From: Lachnospiraceae bacterium
GTDB taxonomy: Bacteria > Bacillota > Clostridia > Lachnospirales > Lachnospiraceae
NCBI GenBank assembly: GCA_017394885.1
Contig: JAFPWO010000022.1
Span: forward strand, 62,001-126,000
Direction of reading: 5' to 3'
Length of the DNA stretch: 64,000 nucleotides
The notes below the pieces were generated by a model that was not told the origin of the DNA, did not search any database, and was given only the letters and a program-made list of their open reading frames with translations. The position numbers and the translations under genes were made by a program. Below, one piece after another: positions 45,550 to 54,559 of the stretch. Each line of letters begins with the position of its first letter. The first letter of the stretch is position 1.

Positions 45550-46836
45550 TTATTTCGCATCGGCGTGCCACTTCGTCCAGTAAGCCTGGACATAGGTGCA
45601 CTGCATGTAGATTTCTTCAAAATCCGGCGCAGTCAGATTGACCTCTTCCTTCGTCTTGTCATTCTTCGTATACTGGATATCGTCACGGACCGACCAGGAG
45701 CCTTTCTTGTCGAAGGACATATAACAGCCGGTCTCTCCCTCCGCGCCGCTCATGCAGTAAAGGACGAACAGCCGGGCCGCGGCCGGATTATCACAGCCGT
45801 TGACGATATAGGTATAGCAGCAGGCCTGAAAAGCGGTATACGGCTCCAGCCCTGTGACCCAGGCGGCATTCAGCTTATTGCTGAGCTTGCTCGCACTGGT
45901 GAGGCCCAGAGTCGGTCCGTTTAAGGATTCGTCGACTGCCTGCACGACCGCGTCGCCGTCCGCGAGCTCCGTCATACTCATCTGCGAGAAGCGGTAAAAC
46001 AGTTCCACGCCGCCGTTATTTTCCGGCAGTTCCAGGATGCCGGGCACATTGACCAGCTTATCGTTGTACGTATAGACCAGCGGCTCGCCATACTGCTTTT
46101 CATACTGCTCGGCCACCTTATCGCCGTCGATGATCAGCTGCGTCCACAGCGCGGTATAGGAGGGGCCGGTGATGTCCTTGGTGTAGATCGTCCACTTCTG
46201 ATCCGTAAACTTCCCGGTCGTTACGTCATAGCCTTCTACGATATCCCACCAGCTTTTGATGGGGCAGCCGTCCGGATACTTCTCGGTATTGTAATACCAG
46301 GGATTGAAGGTCGCATACAGCGGCAGGCCGTAGCGCAGCAGCTGCTTATCGATGTGTTCGCAGACCACCGTCGGATAGTACAGGGAGAGCATCCCGCCCA
46401 GCACCATATTATGGTAGATCTCGCCGGTATTGTCCTTGACCATCAGGACATCCGCGTTGACGTTTCCGGACTGGGCTTCCATCTCGATCTTCGTGGATAC
46501 CTGGTCCGTATCCTGAGAAATGTATTCCACCTGAATGTCCGGAAAATCTTTGACGAACTTTCTGGCTGCGGTATTGGCGTCCGCCGTCGTGGCATAGATG
46601 CGGACCACACCGCCTTCTGCCTTTGCCTTTTCATAAAGCTCATCCATGGTCAGATCGGAGTATTCATCCTTCACGATCTGCCACTCTTCGTCCGCTTTGG
46701 TCTCGGCTGAGCTTTCTTTTCCGGTATTGTCTCCCGGAGCGCTCGTGCCGGATGACGTTTCCTTTTCACTGCCGCCGCAGGCCGTAAGGGCAAGCAGCAT
46801 GATGAGAGACAGCAGCAATGCCGTTATCTTCTTCAC
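45550..46836 (-). CDS. ABC transporter solute-binding lipoprotein (AfuA/Fbp-like)
   Basis: 428 residues from a GTG start with AGAGGAGG upstream. The lipobox is LTAC with Cys20, then a Ser/Thr/Lys linker and a periplasmic-binding fold (VVRIYATTADANTAARKF; SWWDIVEGYD). The family includes proteins binding ferric ion, 2-aminoethylphosphonate, thiamine and, in AfuA of Actinobacillus, hexose and heptose phosphates. The context of phosphatases and a sugar regulon favours a phosphorylated organic solute over iron, by inference. It lies after the permease and ATPase genes, an unusual order. Confidence 0.85.
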   Translation of the reverse strand: MKKITALLLSLIMLLALTACGGSEKETSSGTSAPGDNTGKESSAETKADEEWQIVKDEYSDLTMDELYEKAKAEGGVVRIYATTADANTAARKFVKDFPDIQVEYISQDTDQVSTKIEMEAQSGNVNADVLMVKDNTGEIYHNMVLGGMLSLYYPTVVCEHIDKQLLRYGLPLYATFNPWYYNTEKYPDGCPIKSWWDIVEGYDVTTGKFTDQKWTIYTKDITGPSYTALWTQLIIDGDKVAEQYEKQYGEPLVYTYNDKLVNVPGILELPENNGGVELFYRFSQMSMTELADGDAVVQAVDESLNGPTLGLTSASKLSNKLNAAWVTGLEPYTAFQACCYTYIVNGCDNPAAARLFVLYCMSGAEGETGCYMSFDKKGSWSVRDDIQYTKNDKTKEEVNLTAPDFEEIYMQCTYVQAYWTKWHADAK

Positions 46837-46853
46837 TGGGGTACCTCCTCTTC

Positions 46854-48023
46854 TCAATCTTCTTCTGCGCCGGCTTTATGCTTCGTCTTCGCAAATTTGA
46901 TCAGTCTTCCTGTTTCTTTATTATACACGTTCATGCGGGACGGATGCAAGCGGGCATAGACCTTCTGATCCATCTCATATTCCACGATACCGGTCTGGAT
47001 GGCGAGGAATTCCACGCCCTTTACGGCCATCGTGATCAGGGTCTCGCTGCCGGCCGGCTGGTTGGCATAAACGTGCGCCTCGATGACATGCTTCTCATCC
47101 GGCTTTTCGGTGTGGATATCCACCAGCTCCGGCCGCAGGCCGATCACGACGTCGAACTCCCTGTTCTGCGGGCATTCTTCGTCCCGCTTCATCTTTTTCT
47201 CTTCAAATTCGAAATCGCCCACAGGGCTCGTGACCTTCAGCGTCTTCCCGTCAAAGAAGCCCTTGCCGTCGATGAAATTGATGCGCGGGTTGCCGATGAA
47301 ATCGGCCGCCTGCAGGTCGATCGGATTGGTATAGAGGCCGAGCGGCGTGTCGATCTGCGAGATCTCGCCTTCTTTAAAGAGCGCAATCTTGGTCGACATG
47401 GTCAGCGCTTCGACCTGGTCGTGGGTCACATAGATGATCGTCGTCCCGGTCTCCTTGTGAAGGCGCTTGAGCTCCGCCCGCATGTCGATGCGGAGACGGG
47501 CGTCCAGATTGGACAGCGGCTCGTCCAAAAGCAGCAGCTTCGGGTTGGACGCGATCGCGCGGGCGATGGCCACGCGCTGTTGCTGGCCGCCGGAGAGCTC
47601 GTTCGGATAGCGGTCGCGGTACTCTTCGATCCGCATGGTCTTCAAAGCCCGCATGACGCGTTCCTCGATTTCCCCTTTCGAAAGCTTCGGCTTCTTCTGG
47701 ATCTCCATACCGAAAGCCACGTTCTTATACACCGTCATATGCGGCCACAACGCGTAGCTCTGGAAGACCAGATTAAGGCCCCGCTTGCTGGGCTCTTCAT
47801 AGAAGGCTTTTTCGCAGTCGATCACGGTCTTGTCATCGATCGTCATCGTGCCGTGCTGAGGTTTTTCCAGGCCGGAGATCACGCGCAGCGTCGTCGTTTT
47901 TCCGCAGCCGGAGGGGCCGAGCAGCGTCATAAAATCGCCGTCCTCGATCGTCAGGTTGATATCCCGAAGGACGTGGTTTTCTCCGTAAAATTTATCGATA
48001 TGCTCTAAAACGATCTTGCTCAT
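46854..48023 (-). CDS. ABC transporter ATPase (FbpC/UgpC-like)
   Basis: 389 residues. Walker [11 protein letters not shown] is near residue 37, the Q-loop FQSYALWP, the signature [14 protein letters not shown] and Walker [15 protein letters not shown]-terminal TOBE regulatory domain (about 240-389) includes VIGLRPE. It energises the adjacent permease. It ends 17 bp before the binding-protein start. Confidence 0.93.
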   Translation of the reverse strand: MSKIVLEHIDKFYGENHVLRDINLTIEDGDFMTLLGPSGCGKTTTLRVISGLEKPQHGTMTIDDKTVIDCEKAFYEEPSKRGLNLVFQSYALWPHMTVYKNVAFGMEIQKKPKLSKGEIEERVMRALKTMRIEEYRDRYPNELSGGQQQRVAIARAIASNPKLLLLDEPLSNLDARLRIDMRAELKRLHKETGTTIIYVTHDQVEALTMSTKIALFKEGEISQIDTPLGLYTNPIDLQAADFIGNPRINFIDGKGFFDGKTLKVTSPVGDFEFEEKKMKRDEECPQNREFDVVIGLRPELVDIHTEKPDEKHVIEAHVYANQPAGSETLITMAVKGVEFLAIQTGIVEYEMDQKVYARLHPSRMNVYNKETGRLIKFAKTKHKAGAEED

Positions 48024-48035
48024 GGCAAATCTCCT

Positions 48036-49928
48036 TTACATGCTCTTGCTGACGTCGCCGCCCAGGCGGCCGGCAATACGGTTGGTCACTAAGATAAACA
48101 GAATGATCACGATGCAGATCGCGTCAGCGACCTGCGGCATGGCTTCCTTGGAATAGTCGAAAGACAGGAAGGACAGCGTGTAGTTTTCCGGCGTCATCAG
48201 GAGGGCGATCAGGTCGAGTTCCTTGGCGATGCTGATGAAGGTCAGCAGCAGGCCGGATAAGAAGCCGTTCTTGGCCAGCGGGATCACGACCCGGCCGATC
48301 CTTGTCCAGAACCCGGCGCCGTTGATATCCGCCGCTTCCTCCAGCTCCTGACTGATCTGCAGCATATTGGAGGAACCGGAGCGGGACGCGAACGGGAAGT
48401 GCTTGACGATGGAGACCAGCAGGATCAGGGCGAAGGTCCCGTAGAGCGAAGGGATCAGGCCGCCCAGCCGCGGCACGCTGAACATGGCGAAATAGATCGC
48501 GGAGAACGCGACGCCGGGCATGAGGTAAGGGATAAAGATCAGCTGCTCGGTCAGTTTGCCGTACCACTTGCCGCGGCCGCGGGTCGTGATATAGCCGAAG
48601 AACTGCCCGCAGAAAGCGGTGATCAGCGAAGCGATCAGGGAGAGCTTGACGGTATTGAGCGCCGCCCGGCCGAATTCGGAGTTCTGGAACAGGCCGTTCT
48701 GGGCAAAGGCGTCAAAGCGCGCGTCGCCTGTATATTTCGGGTCGGCCATATTGCCGATCCAGGCATAAAGCGTCAGGTTATCTTTTCCGTAGCCGCCGCC
48801 GGGCACGATCTGGAAGCTCTCCATGATCAGGACGAACAGCGGCATGCACATGGCTATGAACAGAAAGACGGTCATGAAGACCATGAGCGGCCATTTGGCT
48901 TTTCCGAGCGGGATCAGGTTGCTGCGCGTGCCCTTGCCGCCGATCGTGGCGTAGGATTTGCGCGTCCCGATCAGCTTCTGGTTGGCAAAGATCGTGCCGC
49001 TGGCCAGGAGGATCATCAGGATCGCCATCGCGTAGCCCGTTCCCTTCGGGTTCGCGCTGTTGTTCAGGAAATTCTTCATGCTGGTCGCCAGCACGTGATA
49101 GTTGATATAGCTGCCGAGTCTGGCCGCGACGCCGTAGGTCCCGAGGGATTTGGAGATGGTCATGATCGCCGCGGACAGGAAGGCGGGCAGCACGAGCGGC
49201 AGCGTGATCTTGCCCAGGATCTGCACTTTATTGGCGCCCTGGATCTCGCCCATCTCTTCAAGTTCCGAGTTGATGGAGCGGAGCGACCCTGACACCATAA
49301 TATAGGAGAAAGCATAATAATGCATGCACATGACCAGGATGATGGCGAAGGGCCCGTAGGCCATCCAGTCCGGCACGGCGATGCCGAGGCCGGTGAGGAG
49401 GCCCGTGCTGCCGGATTTATCGTTCCGGAAGACGGACAGCCAGGCCAGCGCCTTGCACCAGGAAGGGATCATGTACGGGATCAGGATCAGCGCGCTTAAG
49501 ACTTTCTTGCCGGGGATATCCGTGCGGACCATCAGCCACGCGATAAGCGACCCGAGCGGCACGGAAATGACGGTCGTAAAGAAGCCGATGATCAGTGAAT
49601 GCCACAGCGGCGTCCAGAGGATCTCGTTGGCCAGCGCTTTGTTGAAAAGATACCACCAGTAATAAAGGGTAAACTCCCCTTCTTTGACATCTTTGATCAG
49701 ATCGCTGCCGGCGGCGGCCCGCTTGATCATGCCGCGGAATACCTCGGTATAGCCGGCGGTAAAGGTGTTCTTGATCATGGTGACCAGCGGGATCACGATC
49801 AGGGCGATCAGGATCAGCAGCGTAAAGAATACGATCACGTTATAAGGGTTCGTGACCAGATTCAGGAACTGATTCTTCAGCCGCTCTTTCGAAAAAGGAT
49901 ACTTGATTTTTGTCTTTTTTCCTGACAT
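48036..49928 (-). CDS. ABC transporter permease, two fused domains (FbpB/AfuB-like)
   Basis: 630 residues, about 12 membrane helices. Two BinPDT-type permease halves are joined in one chain. Each has an EAA loop for the ATPase: EMGEIQGANKVQILGKITLP in the first half and EAADINGAGFWTRIGRVVIP in the second. Fused permeases of this kind are typical of the ferric/AfuB family. It lies 16 bp after the HAD gene and 12 bp before the ATPase gene. Confidence 0.93.
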   Translation of the reverse strand: MSGKKTKIKYPFSKERLKNQFLNLVTNPYNVIVFFTLLILIALIVIPLVTMIKNTFTAGYTEVFRGMIKRAAAGSDLIKDVKEGEFTLYYWWYLFNKALANEILWTPLWHSLIIGFFTTVISVPLGSLIAWLMVRTDIPGKKVLSALILIPYMIPSWCKALAWLSVFRNDKSGSTGLLTGLGIAVPDWMAYGPFAIILVMCMHYYAFSYIMVSGSLRSINSELEEMGEIQGANKVQILGKITLPLVLPAFLSAAIMTISKSLGTYGVAARLGSYINYHVLATSMKNFLNNSANPKGTGYAMAILMILLASGTIFANQKLIGTRKSYATIGGKGTRSNLIPLGKAKWPLMVFMTVFLFIAMCMPLFVLIMESFQIVPGGGYGKDNLTLYAWIGNMADPKYTGDARFDAFAQNGLFQNSEFGRAALNTVKLSLIASLITAFCGQFFGYITTRGRGKWYGKLTEQLIFIPYLMPGVAFSAIYFAMFSVPRLGGLIPSLYGTFALILLVSIVKHFPFASRSGSSNMLQISQELEEAADINGAGFWTRIGRVVIPLAKNGFLSGLLLTFISIAKELDLIALLMTPENYTLSFLSFDYSKEAMPQVADAICIVIILFILVTNRIAGRLGGDVSKSM

Positions 49929-49944
49929 CTTCTTTCCCCTTTCC

Positions 49945-50697
49945 TTACCGTCCCAGCTCGTCCTTCAGGATCGTATATACATCATAAATGTCCGTCACTT
50001 CATAATCCGGCGCAACATCGAACTTTCCGATATCTTTCTGCGGGGTCAGGAAGGAATTGATCTTGATGATCCTGCCGAATCCCAGTTTTCGCGGCCCGAC
50101 CACGTCGCGGGACAGCGTATCTCCGACAAAAACCGCTTCTTCCGGAAGGCAGCCCGCCTGATGCAGGGCGATCCGGAAGATATTCGGATGCGGCTTGCGG
50201 TAGCCGACGATACTCGAAAGCGTGATCTCGTCAAAGTACTGCCGCACGCCGTATTTTTCCAGCGTGTCAAAAACCTGAAAGAGGCTGGCCGTGTTGCTGA
50301 CCACGGCGACGTGCAGGCCCAGTTCTTTTAAGCCGGCCAGCATTTCGGCGCCGTGCTCCCGGAGCCTGCGGTCATAGTAGGTCGTTTCCCACATGTGCGC
50401 AATCTCTTCACTGCAGGCCATCAGCTTTTCCCGGTCAACGGGAATGCCCCGAAAGCCCCAGTCCGCCCAGATCTGTTCCGGCTTTAACTCCATCATGGTC
50501 CGTTCGGATTCTTTTTTGTATGCCAAAACCTGCGGACTGACGGCAGCCCACAGTGATTTGGCATCTTGAAAAGGCACTTCGATTCCGTGATCCTGCAAGA
50601 TCCGGAAAAGCGCCTCTCCGGTGGCACGGTCGTTCTTTTCGTCAGAATAAAGATCTTCCAGCGTGCCGCCCATATCAAACATTACCGCTTTAATCAT
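49945..50697 (-). CDS. HAD-family hydrolase (copy 1, ABC operon leader)
   Basis: 250 residues. Motif I is FDMGGTL (nucleophile D8). The second Asp of the usual DxD is Gly. Motif II is VVSNTAS, motif III YRKPHP and motif IV GDTLSRD. A helical cap lies at about 15-100. It is closest to copy 2 (53048) across the divergent region and heads the importer operon, so it may dephosphorylate the imported solute. The DxG motif makes simple phosphomonoesterase activity uncertain. A LacI-type operator lies in its leader. Confidence 0.88.
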   Translation of the reverse strand: MIKAVMFDMGGTLEDLYSDEKNDRATGEALFRILQDHGIEVPFQDAKSLWAAVSPQVLAYKKESERTMMELKPEQIWADWGFRGIPVDREKLMACSEEIAHMWETTYYDRRLREHGAEMLAGLKELGLHVAVVSNTASLFQVFDTLEKYGVRQYFDEITLSSIVGYRKPHPNIFRIALHQAGCLPEEAVFVGDTLSRDVVGPRKLGFGRIIKINSFLTPQKDIGKFDVAPDYEVTDIYDVYTILKDELGR

Positions 50698-50732
50698 GCA
50701 ACGATTCCTCCGAGAAAGTACTTCTCTTTTAA

Positions 50733-50746
50733 TGCAAACGTTTACA
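50733..50746. promoter_or_regulatory. LacI-type operator O1 (ABC operon leader)
   Basis: TGCAAACGTTTACA, with palindromic core AAACGTTT. It lies about 35 bp downstream of the -10 on the minus strand, where a bound repressor would block elongation. It matches the two other sites in 10-11 of 14 positions. Confidence 0.8.
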
Positions 50747-50775
50747 GAACCACATACACGATTAAACCTTGTGTG

Positions 50776-50804
50776 ATTATCTCACAGAAGTTATGCTTTG
50801 TCAA
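50776..50804 (-). promoter_or_regulatory. Promoter of the HAD-ABC operon
   Basis: On the minus strand a consensus TTGACA (50799-50804), a 17-bp spacer and GATAAT (50776-50781). An inverted repeat TGTGA-n5-TCACA (50772-50786) overlaps the -10. Confidence 0.88.
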
Positions 50805-50830
50805 TAAGACATTTACCACACCTTATAATC

Positions 50831-51754
50831 TTAAGTTTCTTCTCTGCTTTCAGTACAGAAACAGGCCGATTCGTAAAATTCTTCCCGATAATCTTCCACA
50901 TCCCGGCGCGTTCCCGTAAACGGGCCCGGCGTTTCCATTTTCAGAGATACCATGGCAGCGGCAAAACGGAGCGCCTCCGGAATATCCGTATGGTTTCTTT
51001 CGGCAATATACGTGCTGAACGTAGTATCGCCGCGTCCGGTACGGCCGCTTAAGTTTCTGGCTTTGATCGGTTCCCGGTATACGGTTTTTCCGTCAAATAC
51101 CAGAACTTCCGTATTATGCGTGATCATGACCTCCTTCGCGCCCCAGCCGGCCATTATCCGGGCTGCTTCTTCCCTGTCGGAAAGTCCGGTCATCACTTCC
51201 GCTTCCGCGGCGTCGGTCTTCAGATACGTAATATAAGGAAGGAACTCTTTTTTTCGCGGCCAGTCGTAAAGCTTCAGCGAATCATCTGCTTCCCGGCAGC
51301 GGAGAACACTCTGCACATCCAGGGCCACCGGCCCAAGCAAAGCTGTATAGGGGATCAGTTCCTCCGGAATATCGCCGCGGACCAGCCCGGCCAGATGATA
51401 GACTCCGGTGGGAACGACCGGGATATCTTCCCGGGTATACGGCAGGATCCCTTCGGTATTCCGGCAGATCCGCCGTTCCCGGTCTGCCGTAAAATAGGTG
51501 TTTTCCATGACGGTGCAGCTGGGAGAATAGCAGCTGAAAATCGTTTCGACATGACTTCCGGCAAAGACTTCTTCCGGATCGATCACCGCCGGATTCCCCT
51601 TGGGGACCACCGCCACGCGCCGGCCGGCGGCTGCGGCGGCATAGCCTGCGAACGTAACGGCCCCGCCGTTGATGTATTCTTCCCGGCCGTCATAGTCCGT
51701 ATTATGGTCCAGTGTGATCGGTCCGATGATCACGGTATCATATTTTCTTTCCAT
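50831..51754 (-). CDS. PfkB-family carbohydrate kinase
   Basis: 307 residues of the ribokinase/PfkB fold. NGGAVTFAGYAAAA (about 29-42) is the sugar-binding N-terminal segment, and RTGRGDTTFSTY gives catalytic D243 in place of the common GAGD sequence. It phosphorylates a sugar, nucleoside or sugar acid that cannot be named. It starts 3 bp after the lacI stop, so regulator and kinase are cotranscribed and their substrates are probably linked. Confidence 0.88.
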   Translation of the reverse strand: MERKYDTVIIGPITLDHNTDYDGREEYINGGAVTFAGYAAAAAGRRVAVVPKGNPAVIDPEEVFAGSHVETIFSCYSPSCTVMENTYFTADRERRICRNTEGILPYTREDIPVVPTGVYHLAGLVRGDIPEELIPYTALLGPVALDVQSVLRCREADDSLKLYDWPRKKEFLPYITYLKTDAAEAEVMTGLSDREEAARIMAGWGAKEVMITHNTEVLVFDGKTVYREPIKARNLSGRTGRGDTTFSTYIAERNHTDIPEALRFAAAMVSLKMETPGPFTGTRRDVEDYREEFYESACFCTESREET

Positions 51755-51757
51755 AAA

Positions 51758-52780
51758 TTATTCCTCCACTTTCCGGCAGGAGCTGCGAATGACCAGATCC
51801 GGTTCGATCAGACGGTGCTTCTTTTCTGTTTCCGGTACGCGCAGCCTCTCCAGCAGCATATCCACACCGGCTTCAGCCATCTCCCGTTCCGGCTGATTGA
51901 TCGTCGTTAAATCGATCCGCGGCAGCGCGCTGAAAGAAATATTGTCAAACCCCATCAGGGAAAAATCTTCGGGAATTCGAAGGCCCGCTTCATCCGCGGC
52001 TTTCATCACCCCGATCGCCAGGGAATCCGAAGCGCAGAAAATGGCGCTGTGCCGGAGGTTTTCGCAGAAATACTCCCGGGCCAGTGTATAGCCGGCGTCC
52101 ACCGAACTGCGTTCAAACGGGCTGTCCAGCATGTCGGCATCAAGGCCCAGCTCGCGGCATGCCTGCCGATATCCCTCCGCACGCAGACCGTGGGTCATAC
52201 TGCCTTTGCGGTTGCCCAGATACAGGATGCGGCGATGTCCGAGTTCGTAGAGATATTCCACGCCGATTCGGGTCCCGCGCGTATTGTCGACGGAGACATA
52301 GGAATCCGGCGTTTCCCTTAAGTTTTCGCCGAGGATAACGACCGGGACCTGTGCGAAATACGCTTCCAGCCCTTTGTAGGATTCCACGCCGGACGGAAGG
52401 AAAATGATCCCGTCCGCCTGCCGTCCGATCAGCAGTTCAAAGGCCTGCCTTTCCAGCCGCGGTTCATAGGAGGTATTGCAGACCATGAGATCATAACCGG
52501 CCCGGCGCAGGCGCGTCTCGATACAGTCTGCCAGCTCGCTCATGAAAAAGTTATTGATGCTCGGCATGATCAGCCCGATGATCTGGGAGCGCCGCATGAC
52601 CATGGCCCGGGCGATGGAGTTGGGCATATAGCCCATTTCCCGGCAGATCGCGTCGATCCGCTGCCTGGTCTCCTCGCTGATCTCGGGTGAACCGGACAGC
52701 GCGCGGGAAACCGTCGCGTAGGAAACGCCCACCACGCGGGCCACATCCTTGATGGTTACTCTTTTTTTAGCGCTTTCCAT
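51758..52780 (-). CDS. LacI-family transcriptional regulator
   Basis: 340 residues. The N-terminal helix-turn-helix with hinge is VTIKDVARVVGVSYATVSRA (8-27), followed by a periplasmic-binding-like effector domain (IIGLIMPSINNFFM; AIFCASDSLAIGVMKAA). The ATG at 52780 has GGAGGG upstream. Its own promoter carries an operator, so it is likely autoregulated, and the same palindrome controls the two other operons here. Confidence 0.95.
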   Translation of the reverse strand: MESAKKRVTIKDVARVVGVSYATVSRALSGSPEISEETRQRIDAICREMGYMPNSIARAMVMRRSQIIGLIMPSINNFFMSELADCIETRLRRAGYDLMVCNTSYEPRLERQAFELLIGRQADGIIFLPSGVESYKGLEAYFAQVPVVILGENLRETPDSYVSVDNTRGTRIGVEYLYELGHRRILYLGNRKGSMTHGLRAEGYRQACRELGLDADMLDSPFERSSVDAGYTLAREYFCENLRHSAIFCASDSLAIGVMKAADEAGLRIPEDFSLMGFDNISFSALPRIDLTTINQPEREMAEAGVDMLLERLRVPETEKKHRLIEPDLVIRSSCRKVEE

Positions 52781-52855
52781 GAAACCCTCCCGGATCATGA
52801 CAGATGAGATGAACGGCTGTTGATATCCTGTCATTCAGAATAATTGTAATATCAC

Positions 52856-52869
52856 TGCAAACGTTTCCG
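52856..52869. promoter_or_regulatory. LacI-type operator O2 (lacI promoter)
   Basis: TGCAAACGTTTCCG, core AAACGTTT at 52859-52866. It starts about 8 bp downstream of the lacI -10 and so covers the start site. Confidence 0.88.
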
Positions 52870-52877
52870 ACAAAAAA

Positions 52878-52906
52878 AGAATACGCGATGTTTCCGTAAA
52901 TGTCAA
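52878..52906 (-). promoter_or_regulatory. Promoter of lacI-pfkB
   Basis: On the minus strand TTGACA (52901-52906), a 17-bp spacer and TATTCT (52878-52883). Confidence 0.9.
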
Positions 52907-52965
52907 TCTTTTCCTTTTCCCCCGCAGCCGTATGATAAAAATGTTGAAAGGACGGGATTTTTTAC

Positions 52966-52994
52966 TTGACAAACCGCAATAATTTCTTTATACT
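52966..52994 (+). promoter_or_regulatory. Promoter of the catabolic operon (HAD-pgm-gap-pgk-tkt)
   Basis: TTGACA (52966-52971), a 17-bp spacer and TATACT (52989-52994). The start point would be near 53001, inside operator O3. No other convincing promoter is seen up to the window end. Confidence 0.92.
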
Positions 52995-53000
52995 TATTTA

Positions 53001-53014
53001 CGCAAACGTTTCCG
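53001..53014. promoter_or_regulatory. LacI-type operator O3 (catabolic operon promoter)
   Basis: CGCAAACGTTTCCG, identical to O2 in 13 of 14 positions, overlapping the expected start point. Confidence 0.9.
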
Positions 53015-53047
53015 AAACCCGTACGCACAATTTAACGAGGTTGTCTG

Positions 53048-53812
53048 ATGATCACTGCGCTTCTGTTCGATATCGGAGGGACTTTACACACGGTGGAAAA
53101 CTCCCCGGCGCTTCGCGTACGTTTTGCCGAGCGTCTTCTGACCCGTCTTTCCCTGTACGGAATCCATCTGAATACCGATCCGCAGGCCCTGGCCGCTTCC
53201 CTTCATGAGAATGCAGAGTTTTATAAACACGAAAGCGAAAAAACGCTTCGTGAGCTTCCCTGTCCCCGCATCTGGAATGAATACTACCTCAGAGAGTTCG
53301 GGCTGGGGGAAAAAGTGCTGGCTCCGATCGCCGAAGAACTGAGTTTCCTTTTTGATTATGAACGGGTCGTGAACCTCCGCCGTCCCCGCCTTCGGGAAAC
53401 GATGGAGGAACTGCATGAAATGGGCCTGCATTTAGGAATCATTTCCAACATTATCTCCACCTCCTTTGTTCCGCATATCCTTAAGGAATACGGGATCGAT
53501 CCACTGATGGAGTGTGTCGTGATGTCCAGCACCTGCGGGATCCGCAAGCCGGACGCCGCTATTTTTAAAATCGCCATGGAGCATCTCGCCGTCGCCCCGG
53601 AAGAGACCGCCTATGTGGGCGATACACTCTCCCGGGACGTTCTCGGCAGCCGCAACGCCGGACTTGCCCTGGCCATCCGGATCGGCAATCCGGCCGCGGC
53701 CCACCGGGACAGCGGCTTATCTCCCGAAGGAATCCTGAAGCCGGATTATCAGATCCGGGAACTGTATGAAATACCCGATATTATCCGCGAATACAACCGA
53801 ACTCATACGTAA
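53048..53812 (+). CDS. HAD-family hydrolase (copy 2)
   Basis: 254 residues. Motif I FDIGGTL (D8, Gly at the second Asp position), motif II IISNIIS, motif III IRKPDA and motif IV GDTLSRD. Its cap resembles copy 1 (YKHESEKTLRELP against YKKESERTMMELK). First gene of the LacI-controlled operon. Substrate unknown. Confidence 0.9.
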   Translation: MITALLFDIGGTLHTVENSPALRVRFAERLLTRLSLYGIHLNTDPQALAASLHENAEFYKHESEKTLRELPCPRIWNEYYLREFGLGEKVLAPIAEELSFLFDYERVVNLRRPRLRETMEELHEMGLHLGIISNIISTSFVPHILKEYGIDPLMECVVMSSTCGIRKPDAAIFKIAMEHLAVAPEETAYVGDTLSRDVLGSRNAGLALAIRIGNPAAAHRDSGLSPEGILKPDYQIRELYEIPDIIREYNRTHT

Positions 53813-53823
53813 GGAGAAAAAAC

Positions 53824-54546
53824 ATGGTCGATACGATTTTCTTTGACGTTGGAAACACCCTGCGAATTGTTATTAAGGATAAAGAGTTTTCCGAAGCCGC
53901 CGAGGATGAACTGATGCGGCTGGTCGGCGCGTCCGAACCGAAAGAAGTCTTCTTCGAAAAGCTGGAAGCCCGCTGGAAAAAATACCGAAAGGAAGCCAAA
54001 AAGACCTGGATCGACGCCGGGGAGATGGAGCTGTGGAACCAGCACCTGCTGCCGGATTACGATCCGGAGCTGGTCTGTAAGCATGCGGGCCGCCTGACCA
54101 GGCTCTGGCGCGACCATGACGGCCGCCGCGTCCCGCGCGAGGACGTAAAAGACACGCTGATCGAACTCGATCGCCGCGGCTATACGCTGGGCATCATTGC
54201 CAATACGATCACGGAGACCGAGATCCCCGACTGGATGGTCACGGACGGCGTGGCCCATTATTTCAAAGCCGTGATCCTCTCCTCCAAGGTCCGCATCCGC
54301 AAGCCTGATCCGGCCATCTACCATCTTGCCTGCCGGGCCATCGGCAAAAAAGAAGAAAACTGCGCCTACGTGGGCGATAATCCGATCCGTGACGTACAGG
54401 GCACGCGTGACGCGGGCTTCGGGATGATGATCCGCATCGACGAGCCGGATACGCTGGTCAACGAACCGCAGGAAATCACCCTGCACCCGGACGTTACGAT
54501 CACCAGGATCTCCGAGCTGCTGGACATCTTCCCGCCGCTTCACTGA
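53824..54546 (+). CDS. HAD-family hydrolase (copy 3, divergent motif II)
   Basis: 240 residues. Motif I is FDVGNTL (D8, Gly for the second Asp). Motif II reads IIANTIT, with Ala where Ser or Thr usually binds the phosphoryl group. Motif III is IRKPDP and motif IV GDNPIRD. The two active-site changes make it the most likely of the five to have altered or lost catalysis. AAGGAG precedes the ATG. Confidence 0.88.
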   Translation: MVDTIFFDVGNTLRIVIKDKEFSEAAEDELMRLVGASEPKEVFFEKLEARWKKYRKEAKKTWIDAGEMELWNQHLLPDYDPELVCKHAGRLTRLWRDHDGRRVPREDVKDTLIELDRRGYTLGIIANTITETEIPDWMVTDGVAHYFKAVILSSKVRIRKPDPAIYHLACRAIGKKEENCAYVGDNPIRDVQGTRDAGFGMMIRIDEPDTLVNEPQEITLHPDVTITRISELLDIFPPLH

Positions 54547-54559
54547 AAGAAGGAACGCT

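Noticed and set aside
45550..49928. Ferric iron ABC transporter as the firm annotation
   Set aside because: The family is broad and includes organophosphate importers; the shared LacI operator and adjacent HAD gene favour a phosphorylated solute, though iron is not excluded.
50772..50786. CRP-binding site
   Set aside because: Arms match TGTGA/TCACA but are 5 bp apart instead of 6, and the site overlaps the -10; kept only as an unexplained palindrome.
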